Shown here in pieces: positions 10,718 to 19,260 of a stretch of 63,977 bases of DNA. Both the position numbers and the translations under genes were made by a program. Within the stretch, counting starts at the first letter, position 1. Each line of letters opens with the position of its first letter. This DNA is from Ilyonectria destructans (taxonomy: Eukaryota; Ascomycota; Sordariomycetes; Hypocreales; Nectriaceae). Where the stretch lies: the NCBI GenBank assembly GCA_020740775.1, contig JAHEWK010000051.1, positions 1-63,977 of the forward strand, read 5' to 3'. The notes under the pieces are model-generated. The model did not search any database and was not told the origin of the DNA. It saw nothing but the letters and a program-made list of their open reading frames with translations.

Positions 10718-12569
10718 ACGTGAATGATAAGCATGCCGGTCAAACAAGCTTGCCGGTCAAAAATCCCTCAACCTTTCATCTTCCTACTTAATCAATCAAT
10801 TCTCAACCATTCAAGATGCCACGATCAAATAATGAGGCAAATATCCTTCTTGCGCTTCAAGCCTATCGAAATGACCCAAAATTAAGTATCCGACGCGCCG
10901 CAAAGATCTATCAAGTCAAGTATAGTACTCTCTTTGACCGAGAGAATGGCGTCACTGCTCGTTGCGATTGGATCCCCAAATCACGTAAACTATCCGATCT
11001 AGAGGAACAGATCATTGTTCAGTTCATTCTCGACCTGGATTCGCGAGGATTTCCCCCGCGACTGCGTGGTGTTGAAGAAATGGCCAACCGACTGCTCGCC
11101 GACCGCGACGCGTCGCCTGTTGGCAAGCGCTGGGCTTCAAACTTCGTCAGGCGACAACCAGACCTCAAGACGCGTTTTTTTCGTAAATACGACTACCAGA
11201 GGGCCAAATGCGAAGATCCAACCATTATTCGCGATTGGTTCAGGCTCGTGGAGAACACAATCGCGAAATATGGTATCACCCTCGCTGATATCTACAACTT
11301 TGACGAGACCGGCTTTATGATGGGCCTGATCGCAAGCGGCATGGTTGTCACAGGTGCAGAAAGGTGTGGAAACCCGAAATCAGTGCAGCCTGGAAATCGG
11401 GAGTGGGTTACAGTCATCCAGGCGATCAATGCGGAAGGCTGGGCGATCCAGCCGTTCATTGTAGTTGCGGGCCAATATCACCTCGCCAACTGGTACCGAG
11501 AAAGCAACCTCCCGGGCGATTGGGCTATTGCGACGACTCAAAATGGCTGGACAGACAATAAGACAGGTCTTGAGTGGCTCAAGCACTTTGACCGGCACAC
11601 AAAGGCCCGATCAACTGGTCGCTATCGTCTTCTGATCCTCGATGGGCATGAAAGTCACCACTCGGTTGACTTTGAGAAATATTGCGAAGCGAACCACATT
11701 ATTACGCTTTGTATGCCGCCTCATTCGTCTCATCTACTTCAGCCTCTTGATGTCGGGTGCTTTGGGCCGCTTAAAAACGCGTACGGTCGAGAAATTGAGC
11801 AGTTGATCAGGTGCTCGATTACCCACATTTCAAAGACTGACTTCTTTCCGGCTTTTTACGCCGCCCACCAAGCCGCTATGACGGAAAGTAATATCAAGGG
11901 AGGTTTTCGAGGGGCCGGGCTTGTTCCTTTGGACCCGGAAAGTGTCATATCAAAGCTTGATGTGCAGCTACGGACTCCAACACCCGTCGAGGAGGAGGCC
12001 AGCCTCCCCGACCCTTGGGTGCCCAAGACGCCAAAGACCGTCCTCGAGGCCACTTCTCAATCCGAATACCTTGAAAGACGAATCAGAAGGCACCAGGGCA
12101 GCTCTCCAGCATCTATTGTTGATGCGCTTAAGTCATTTTCTAAGGGAACGAAGGCAATAATGCATCAGATAGCATTATTGAAGTCTGAGAACCAGATCCT
12201 TCGACAGACAAATGAGACTCTTAGCAAGCGGCGCAGAGCAAAAAAAAACCGCCTACAGAATGGAGGGAAGATAACTGTAGATAAAGGAAGGGATGTAATT
12301 GATCAGAAGGATGTTGATGCGCAGTTAGTGGCCGAATCGTCGAGACATCGTGGTCAAGGAGGGTCGGCGCGACCGAAGGAAAGGCGTTGTGGAACATGCG
12401 GCAAGACTGGTCATAACGCAAGAACATGTCAGGTAGTTATTGCGATGTCTGGAGAAGAGTATAGCGATTATTTCTAATTGATTAGATGCTTTGTTGTGTA
12501 TATATTTTAATTTCTAGATTGAGGGTGATAATTTTTGACCGGCAAGCTTGTTTGACCGGCATGCTTATC
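10718..12569 (+). mobile_element. Fot/pogo-type transposon, intact gene, right end clipped
   Basis: A 39-bp inverted repeat is perfect between 10726-10764 and 12531-12569 and reads GATAAGCATGCCGGTCAAAC and onward. It contains two direct copies of a GCCGGTCAAA word. On the left, eight more bases (ACGTGAAT, from 10718) extend the repeat to a TA (10716-10717). On the right the matching bases are missing and the sequence changes to that bordering the Crypton-type element. The transposase gene between them is intact. Confidence 0.88.
10816..12477 (+). CDS. Fot/pogo-type DDE transposase, 553 aa, intact
   Basis: It is closely similar to the transposase at 3659 and very close to the relic at 33737. 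Domains in order: Psq-like helix-turn-helix (LSIRRAAKIYQVKYSTL), CENP-B/Tc5 DNA-binding region (KLSDLEEQIIVQFILDLD; VGKRWASNFVRRQPDL), DDE core with YNFDETGF, LLILDGHESHHS and LLQPLDVGCFGPLKNA, a coiled coil (ALLKSENQILRQTNETLSKR) and a CCHC knuckle (CGTCGKTGHNARTC). The start ATG at 10816 follows a short AT-rich leader after the left terminal repeat. There are no stops or introns. Loss of the outermost right terminus may prevent this copy from moving, although its protein could act on relatives. Confidence 0.93.
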   Translation: MPRSNNEANILLALQAYRNDPKLSIRRAAKIYQVKYSTLFDRENGVTARCDWIPKSRKLSDLEEQIIVQFILDLDSRGFPPRLRGVEEMANRLLADRDASPVGKRWASNFVRRQPDLKTRFFRKYDYQRAKCEDPTIIRDWFRLVENTIAKYGITLADIYNFDETGFMMGLIASGMVVTGAERCGNPKSVQPGNREWVTVIQAINAEGWAIQPFIVVAGQYHLANWYRESNLPGDWAIATTQNGWTDNKTGLEWLKHFDRHTKARSTGRYRLLILDGHESHHSVDFEKYCEANHIITLCMPPHSSHLLQPLDVGCFGPLKNAYGREIEQLIRCSITHISKTDFFPAFYAAHQAAMTESNIKGGFRGAGLVPLDPESVISKLDVQLRTPTPVEEEASLPDPWVPKTPKTVLEATSQSEYLERRIRRHQGSSPASIVDALKSFSKGTKAIMHQIALLKSENQILRQTNETLSKRRRAKKNRLQNGGKITVDKGRDVIDQKDVDAQLVAESSRHRGQGGSARPKERRCGTCGKTGHNARTCQVVIAMSGEEYSDYF

Positions 12570-12759
12570 GATGGTGCCCGCAATTGCGTCGTAATCCGCT
12601 AAGACCACGTGACGACTTATCGCCCGCAAAACCCGGCCCGTGAAATCGTGTGCGCGACGCCTGATAAGTGCATTTGATAAGTCCCCCCTGACTTATCAGG
12701 TTCTTCCAGCCTACCCCAGCCCAGAAAAACACCACGTAGAAAGGCCCCGATCGATCGAG

Positions 12760-15267
12760 ATGGCCGCGGACGACTCGTACACGGCCGCGGACGAGCGCGC
12801 CCGTACCGCCCGGAGGGCGGGCCTCCAGGCGAAGAAGGACGAACAGCCGGCGAACACGGTGCGGAGTTACGCGGCGAAGCAGCGGGAGTGGAAGGCGCGT
12901 CTCCCCTTTCCCCCCTTTTAAATAGGGCCTTCGAGGCGGCTAACAGACGAATACCTATAGGCCTGGTGCCATACGCCCCGGGCTGCAGCAGACGGATCGC
13001 TCTATAGCTGGCCTGACGGCGAGCTCGTAACGCCGGACAAACTGGCGGCGTGGCTCAAAGAGGATATCCTCTTACGACGCGTAGCGCTGCCGCAGAAGAA
13101 GCCACGGGCGCGGGGTAGGGGTAAGGGCAAAGGCAAGGCCGTACAGCTACGGCAACAGCTCGAACAGAAGCAGCTCGAGGCTACGGCCCTGGCAGAGGCC
13201 GAAAGTCTGGCTGAAGCCCTAGAAGTCCCCCTTAGCGAGGCCGCCGAGCTGCTTGCAGACGACCGCGAGGGCTACGTGCCACCTACAGCCCTTGCGCCGG
13301 CTGCAGTAGACCTTACTGAAGGTTCCCTGCTTACGAGGGGCACTATCGACGCCTATATCGCGGCCGTTATTGAGCTCTGGCGGCTCCAGGTGGCCCACGG
13401 CAACGCGAATACGGAGAACCCCCGGGGCGCCGCCGTACGAGGCTTTCTTGAGCAACGGGGCCGGCAGCGGGGGAAGCACGACCGCGCCTCCTTTAAAGAC
13501 CGCGGAACCGACGGGATCCAGGCCGGCTATTCCCCCGATGAATGGCTCCGGATCCAGGATCTCCTTCTCAGCGGGGCCGCATATACGCCGCAAAACCTCC
13601 GTACGCGAGTCGACCTCCTCTTCGGCCACTACTATCTCTTACGGGGGGAGAACCGCCGTAAGATGGAGCTTGCAGACCTATCCCTACTTGACTATCCGCC
13701 TTCAGAAGGCCCGACCCTCTGTAGCTGCCTCATAAGCCTTTTACGAGACGGCAAGCTAAATAAGACGGCGAAGAAGGAGTTTATGGGCGCCCTCCGGCAT
13801 AAGGACCCCTTATTCTGTACGCAAGGGGCCCTAGCACAGCTCTTCTTCTGGCGCTGGCATATCGCCGGCGAGCCGGCGCCGTCCTTCCGGCGCCGTCAGG
13901 ACTGGTATCAGATTAAGGTCCTCGTCGGACGGGACCGCGAGCAGGAGCTCTCGTACCCGACGCAGCTACAAGAGACCTGGCGTATCTTCGGTGCCGCCGG
14001 CCTTATCGCGTTAAAGAAGACGCACCTCCCGCGCAGGGTAGGCGCCCAGGATGCAGAGACCTACGGCACGTCGCTCGCCCAGATCTCGCAGGCCGGCCGC
14101 TGGAACCAGAGCGTGCTCTGCCAGGCCTATCTTACACACCTACCGCGCCAGTTCATGCGTATCGTCGCCGGCTTCTCGGCGTCCCCAGGGGACTACTTCC
14201 TCGCGCGTGCGGCCCACGAACCTCCGTACGTCTTACAAAAGCAGCTCTGGCTGTGGATCGAGGAGTGGGAGCCCCGCTTTGAGGCGCGCGCGCGCCGGCA
14301 ATGCTGGGCAGAAGGCGGCCTCGATAACGACGACCTAGCTGCCGACGGCTTCCTTAAGCTTATGCGGCGCTTGCGTATAGTACTCTTACAGGATCTGGCT
14401 GTCTTACAGCCCCGCTACCCATCATTACCCTTCTTTGCCTATGCCCCTTTTAACGGGCCCGAATGGGACGAGTTCGCCGTTGCTGTGCGCTCCGATGCAG
14501 TAGGGGCTACGGAGCCGTTCAGCCTGCTCGTACGACGCGCGCTGCCAGAGCTAAGCGGCGTCTTAGAGAGCACGCGCGAGGCCCTCTTACAGAATAGCCA
14601 GCGGCTTGCCATCCGGCTAGAGGCCCGGCTAGAGGGGATTCAAGGCGGCCTCGATGCCCTCCTCCAGGGCAAGGTCCCTATCACCTTTACCGGCTACTTC
14701 GGAGCCGGGCCAGCAGTGGCGCCAGCGCTGGCGCCGTCAACAGCTCCTACCTTGAATCTCAATATAGCTCCAGCCCCGGCCCCAGCCCCAGAGCCTCTGG
14801 TACTAGGTATGCCCGTCGTTACAGCTCTAGCTAGGGTCTTTACGGTGCGGGACGTCTGGAAGGAATGGGAGGAAGGGATTGCAGGCCAGCCGGCCGTACG
14901 GGAGCTAGAAGAGACGTGGGGAAGCCGCTGGCGCCCGGGGAATGGGGTCAGGGTGCAGTTCTGTCGCCGGAAGGTGATCTGGGACGAGCTCTTAGCCCGT
15001 ATAGCGTCTGGTAAGAGCAAGGAAGAGGCTATTGCAGAGCTAGAGCTCTTACGCGCCGGCCGGAGCTTGAACCGGCTCGTCGACGAGCTCAAACAGCGCC
15101 GCCGGCGGGGCCAGGGTCAGGACCAGATACAGGTACAGGTAGGGACCCCTGTGCCTGATGACCCGGGCCCGGGCCCGGGACCAGGTCCGACTCGGGGCCG
15201 GGGCCAGGGCCATCGGGGGCGCTGGACCCGGCTAGGGAGGAGGCGGACTGCCCCTCGTCGACGGTAA
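12760..15267 (+). CDS. Crypton-type tyrosine recombinase (Ndc10-like + GCR1_C)
   Basis: The predicted 813-aa protein uses exons 12760-12894 and 12961-15267. The intron has a GC donor (AAG then GCGCGT) and ends CCTATAG; no GT donor keeps frame. Exon 1 holds NTVRSYAAKQREWK, which resembles the SAM-like core-binding start of recombinases. The Ndc10-like catalytic part includes LLFGHYYLLRGENRRKMELAD (arginine box), HLPRRVGAQ, QISQAGRWNQ (histidine/tryptophan box) and CQAYLTHLPRQFMRIVAGF, with the probable nucleophile tyrosine. A Pro/Ala-rich linker leads to a GCR1_C-type domain (FTVRDVWKEWEEGIAG; RRKVIWDELLARIASGKS). The C-terminus is a Gly/Pro/Arg-rich basic tail. Function: site-specific integration by recombination. 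No stops occur in exon 2. Confidence 0.8.
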
Positions 15268-15398
15268 GCTGGCCGTCTAGTAGGATCTTTATATATAATT
15301 AGAAGATGTATTTTTAAAGATTAAAGAGCTGTAGGATCAGTGTATTATTATCTTATAGTCTTTGCAGCAGAGCCTAGCCCCTTTTTATCCCTTCCCAG

Positions 15399-15546
15399 CG
15401 CTGCGCGCACAAATATCTCGACGGCCAGTAGCTTATACAGCGCCGCTCCTAGACTAAACGCACCGCGGGAGTATAGCAGTCCCCTAGGCCCCAGAACGGC
15501 CTCAATTAGGCCGCTGGCTGTTGAGATATTCGCGTGCGCGGCGCCG
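15399..15546. repeat. Long imperfect palindrome at the Crypton-type element's 3' end
   Basis: The left arm starts GCGCTGCGCGCACAAATATC and the reverse complement of the right arm starts GCGCCGCGCACGCGAATATC. About 45 bp per arm can be aligned, with the centre around 15470. Because of this both strands encode similar short peptides. It lies between the recombinase stop and the right inverted boxes. Confidence 0.65.
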
Positions 15547-15640
15547 GGCACTTATCAGGTGGTAGTTGTGTAATCGCATACGATTTCCCGAAATTACTCC
15601 GCAAAACGACCCCACGATAAGTTCTGCTTATCATGCACGT

Positions 15641-16007
15641 TACCTTAAATATGATACTGTCACCATGTCGACAAGATGAATTTTTTCACCTAAAAGAATC
15701 CATCAAGTAGGTAATTCATCCGTTCCACTTAGTAGAAAAGGACCCTCTCCGCCGTCCTTAAGCAATGTTGTAAAGCCTCCGCAATTTGTAGTCAGGTATC
15801 TATAGTCACTTGCCCCAGGTGGTTCAATAATATAAACATTCGCGCCTCGTTCATAGATGGGATTGGCAAAGTAATAACGGCGATGCTAGAGAAAGAATAT
15901 TCGCCTTGGCAACAGTTGCAACATGTACAAAACGGGGACATCATAGGCTATACTTGTCCTTGCAAGACAGTATTGTCTTCTCTTCAGTATCTCAAAGTGT
16001 TCACAGG
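15641..16007. other. No gene recognised
   Basis: Ordinary intergenic sequence to the right of the Crypton-type element; nothing identifiable. Confidence 0.4.
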
Positions 16008-16088
16008 TGTCGCAATACCGGTACGGCAAAAGGGAATGATCACTCCTGTTACCAGTAGCGTTATTGTTGTCCATATCTCCGTCTGACA
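16008..16088. repeat. Direct repeat, 81 bp, copy 1
   Basis: This sequence starts TGTCGCAATACCGGTACGGC and is repeated at 16318-16398 with no difference that I can see. The two copies flank a 229-bp segment (16089-16317). Confidence 0.9.
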
Positions 16089-16317
16089 TACCCCCCCAGA
16101 TTGCCGATCGTAGAGACTATCTGATAGTGACGGTACTCTAATAGTGTGGCGAGATCCGATTTTTAGCTGCTTTTGACGAGCCTGATTCTGCGGTGTGTGC
16201 CGATGTGCTGAGGTGGGGTTCGAACCGCCGACCTTGTTGGATAGGGTTTTGCCGAATATGGATGCGACAGCAATTTCAGTGGAAGTTACAGGCGATTAAG
16301 CCTCCCGGGCTCATAAC
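16089..16317 (-). other. SINE/tRNA-like insert between direct repeats
   Basis: On the minus strand this segment contains GGTCGGCGGTTCGAACCCCA, which includes a good RNA polymerase III B-box (GGTTCGAACCC). The flanks TGCTG and CAGCA could form part of an acceptor stem. A convincing D-arm or A-box was not found, so it is not called as a tRNA gene. It may be a tRNA-derived short element or a degraded tRNA. Confidence 0.3.
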
Positions 16318-16398
16318 TGTCGCAATACCGGTACGGCAAAAGGGAATGATCACTCCTGTTACCAGTAGCGTTATTGTTGTCCATATCTCCGTCTGACA
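16318..16398. repeat. Direct repeat, 81 bp, copy 2
   Basis: Second copy of the repeat at 16008-16088, ending at the same GTCTGACA. The duplication is far longer than a normal target duplication, which suggests recombination or duplication around the tRNA-like insert. Confidence 0.9.
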
Positions 16399-16807
16399 AC
16401 AGGGACATTGAAGAAGAGGAGCTGGAACCTGGCACTCTTGACGCGACACTCTTGAAAACCTAAGTATCCCCGTGATGTTCGAGCGTCAACTTGAGATGCT
16501 TGTGTCTATTCACTTGATGTAAGTTCTGAGAAGTAGAGCGACTCATCAATGTTATTGAGATACGTGAATAAACGAATCGCATTTCCTGCTAGCAGTGTCC
16601 AAATTGCTTCAACCGTCTTATCGATATCCTAACACAATCCGGCATGGTGTTGCTTTTGATTTGACTAATAAGCAGCCAAACTTATACAGAAAAGTGGGTG
16701 TGATTGTATATTTCTCATCTCATTACGAATCATACCTTTCATCAGTAGGAGTTCGGTGTCTTATTTACTTCGCAGGTCTCGTTCCACCATTATTCGCGTA
16801 GCTAGAC
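16399..16807. other. No gene recognised (3' flank of the dehydratase gene)
   Basis: AT-rich sequence just beyond the stop of the minus-strand dehydratase gene. It probably holds that gene's polyadenylation region, but no specific signal can be proved. Confidence 0.4.
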
Positions 16808-17812
16808 CTACTTCAGTCTCTTCAACATCTCGTTCCAACTCTTCATAGCCTTAGCAGCATACAATTTTGGGATCTCTGGATCGTCGTCAAATAGCTTCTT
16901 CGAGAACGTCTCCATACTGATAAATCCTTTATACTTTAGGCCCTTCATAATGGCCTCCACGACAGGCTCGAGGGGTAAACATCCGTCTTCAGTCGCTTCA
17001 AATGCAAACAGACGAGCATTTCTTGACCAGCTCATTCGTGGCAGCTGTTCCTTGGAGTAGAAAGGATGTCCCGCAATAAGCAGTTGGTTCAATCGCTCGG
17101 CATCTCCCAGCTGCACGTAGAATATCTTCTCGACATCCACGTCCTTGACTAGTCTCACCATGGATCTTTGAAGGTCGATATCGCCAGTAGACATTTTGCA
17201 TCCGGGTATAGTCGGATCGCCCCAGACGCGGGCTACGATATGATAAGTGTCAAGGCAAAGCCCGAAGTTCGGCTTATTGACACGCTTCACAACGTCCCAA
17301 GCACCCTCCCATGTATCAATAGGTGTCCCCCAAGCAACAGCCTCGTACGCAAATGAGACGACGGGGTCTTGTTGAAGTCCGATTTCTGCCATTTCAACCA
17401 GGTCTTTAACGATCACGTCAATATCTCCAGTTGTGCCTTCTCGCAACCAATTGCTAGGAACTTGGACCATCTGGACGTCCAACACCTTGGCGAGTTCCAT
17501 CCATAGTTTCAGTTTGTCGATCTTGGCTTCATGCTCTCTGCGATCCAGTAGGCCTTCATAGAAGCAGAATGGCTGCAACACGAAGGGTTTGATGCCTTCT
17601 TTGTTGCACAGCGACTTGACGTACTTGGCAGCCTCGACTTGGTTGGAGTCCGTCACTCCGCCTTCTAACTTTCTCGCCTGCACAAGCAAATCTTGCTCAA
17701 CAATTTCGATGAGCTTGAATCCGTGAATAGAGGCCTGTTTAAGCTTCTCATCGATGGAATGAACATTGGCGTTGCCCAAGGAGGGCGAAGCAATTGCTGG
17801 TAAGAGTGGCAT
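16808..17812 (-). CDS. 3-dehydroshikimate dehydratase
   Basis: This 334-aa cytosolic TIM-barrel enzyme of the AP-endonuclease-2-like fold converts 3-dehydroshikimate to protocatechuate in quinate/shikimate breakdown (the QutC / Qa-4 type reaction). The family is recognised from its start (LPAIASPSLGNANVHSIDEK), FVLQPFCFYEGLLDR, VSFAYEAVAWGTPIDTWEGA, FGLCLDTYHIVARVWGDP, IFYVQLGDAERL and LKYKGFISMETFSKKLF. Likely metal ligands are E157, D188, Q234 and E301, with H191 near the site. Length and start (MPLLPAIASPS) are normal for fungal members and there is no intron. It reads as functional. A transporter relic resembling quinate permeases lies 7 kb away with transposons between, so this looks like the survivor of a quinate-use cluster. 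No other qut gene is present in the window. Confidence 0.9.
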   Translation of the reverse strand: MPLLPAIASPSLGNANVHSIDEKLKQASIHGFKLIEIVEQDLLVQARKLEGGVTDSNQVEAAKYVKSLCNKEGIKPFVLQPFCFYEGLLDRREHEAKIDKLKLWMELAKVLDVQMVQVPSNWLREGTTGDIDVIVKDLVEMAEIGLQQDPVVSFAYEAVAWGTPIDTWEGAWDVVKRVNKPNFGLCLDTYHIVARVWGDPTIPGCKMSTGDIDLQRSMVRLVKDVDVEKIFYVQLGDAERLNQLLIAGHPFYSKEQLPRMSWSRNARLFAFEATEDGCLPLEPVVEAIMKGLKYKGFISMETFSKKLFDDDPEIPKLYAAKAMKSWNEMLKRLK

Positions 17813-19260
17813 GATGAGCTGAATAGAGTCGATTGTTGCCAGTGGAATATGGGCGTGTCGTTACGAAGTTCGTGCTAGTTCAATTTTGAACGCAATTTTG
17901 AGAACGAGAAGAATGTATCACGATGTGGGCCGAGTGTTATTTTGCTATCGTGGATATCTGACTCTAAGAGGACGAGATAGAAATTAGCAATCCACATGCG
18001 GGCTATATGACCTTTTCACTTCTCTCGTCTCCATAACCATGGCATCTGACATGGTAGGCGCAATGAGCCGTTTCGTGGTCCATTCCGAGGTTCGTTCCGT
18101 GGTCCGTTCCGTGTTCCGCCCCTTTGCTGAGGTAAAATTTTGGGCCGATGCCCGATGGCCACCAGAACCCTGAACCCTGAACCCGGAATCCGGAGCCCGG
18201 AATCCGGAAAAAATCACTGACGGAGGGCGGGTACACCCACCACTTCTTTCTCGGGATGCGGCCGGGTAAAGCATGCACTAGCGTACTTGAAAAGAGAAGA
18301 GCTTACGCCGGCATCCGCTAAGCTTCATGTATTAATTTCAGTGTTACGCAAGCGATCAGGGCCAATTGCTCTGCCGCAATCAAATATCCGGAACTTGACA
18401 CGAAACCCATTTCCCCAAGGTGGACGTTGTTATACCTTTTAATGCGCGTAGTCACTAGACGGGCTCGTCACGCCGTTGATTCTACAGCTGGCACAACGGA
18501 ACCTTCGAGCTGACTTTATTATCGCGTCTCGGTTTTGGGACACCAAGGACTCTTTAACCATCGAAAGATAATGCCTTTTAAGATGGCCAAGAACATTGAT
18601 AGGCTGATCATCACTACAGACGTGCTTATGGTCATGGCGTGGGAGACCGTCATCCATTTATATGTGGAAGACCCTGGAAAAGCTCCAACGATGATAAACA
18701 ACATGAGACAAACCGTTCAGAAGCTGAGTCTCGATATACCAGGAACCGTATTCCATTATGAGCAAACCAACCTCATGATTGAGGACCTAGGTTGAATGGT
18801 GAGGATGGCCAAGTGTGCTCTCGGAATCCCCTTGACGGACCGTGTAATAGGCCTCACACTCTAAGATGTTATCAGGTTCTACCTCAATGCTCTGCATACG
18901 TCATTCGACCTAGAACATACGATCTCAAGCTCGCAGCACACCACGCAGCGGACGTTTACGCCGGTGTCGCACACTTGCGACCCCTGGGCACAGCAACACA
19001 GCAGCTCACCGGCTTCATTATCTTGAAAAACAAGCTCATGCTGCAGCTTATGTTGGTTTAACATGACCTTGACCGGACTATGTGGTGAGGATGCTACTGA
19101 TAGTGTGTATCCTCCATCTTCTCCCCGTTGCCCCTATTGTGATCGCTTGAGTGTATGTCTGTCGACTAAAAGTGGGGGCCTGAGGTAATAGGCGGTCTCG
19201 ACCCTGGAGGTCACCACGTGACCACCCGATCGGATGCTTTGTACATGATCCAATCTAACA
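17813..19260. other. Promoter side of the dehydratase gene; otherwise unrecognised
   Basis: 17813-18000 should hold the promoter of the minus-strand dehydratase gene. A short simple repeat of CCTGAACCC/CCGGAATCCGGA words lies at 18165-18210. A plus-strand frame at 18535-18795 (86 codons, MGHQGLFNHRKIMPFKMAKN) looks partly protein-like but matches nothing I know. No RNA gene was seen. Confidence 0.4.

Larger units (their letters stand above)
12607..15640 (+). mobile_element. Crypton-type element with imperfect terminal inverted repeats
   Basis: A GC-rich block carries one tyrosine-recombinase gene. Four boxes occur at the left in the order ACGTG (12607), ACTTATCG (12615), GAAATCGTGTGCG (12642) and CCTGATAAGTGC (12660). 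Their reverse complements appear in mirrored order on the right: GCACTTATCAGG (15548), CGCATACGATTTC (15575, one mismatch), CGATAAGT (15615) and CACGT (15636). Spacing differs by up to 28 bp. Known Cryptons lack terminal inverted repeats, so these boundaries are an inference. The left edge lies 37 bp beyond the clipped Fot element. Confidence 0.6.

Noticed and set aside
13219..13629. 136-codon minus-strand frame in the Crypton-type gene
   Set aside because: Antisense to the Ndc10-like region in GC-rich DNA, where long chance frames are common.
16190..16260. tRNA gene on the minus strand
   Set aside because: A good B-box is present, but the D-arm and A-box are not recognisable and the acceptor stem pairs over only five bases.
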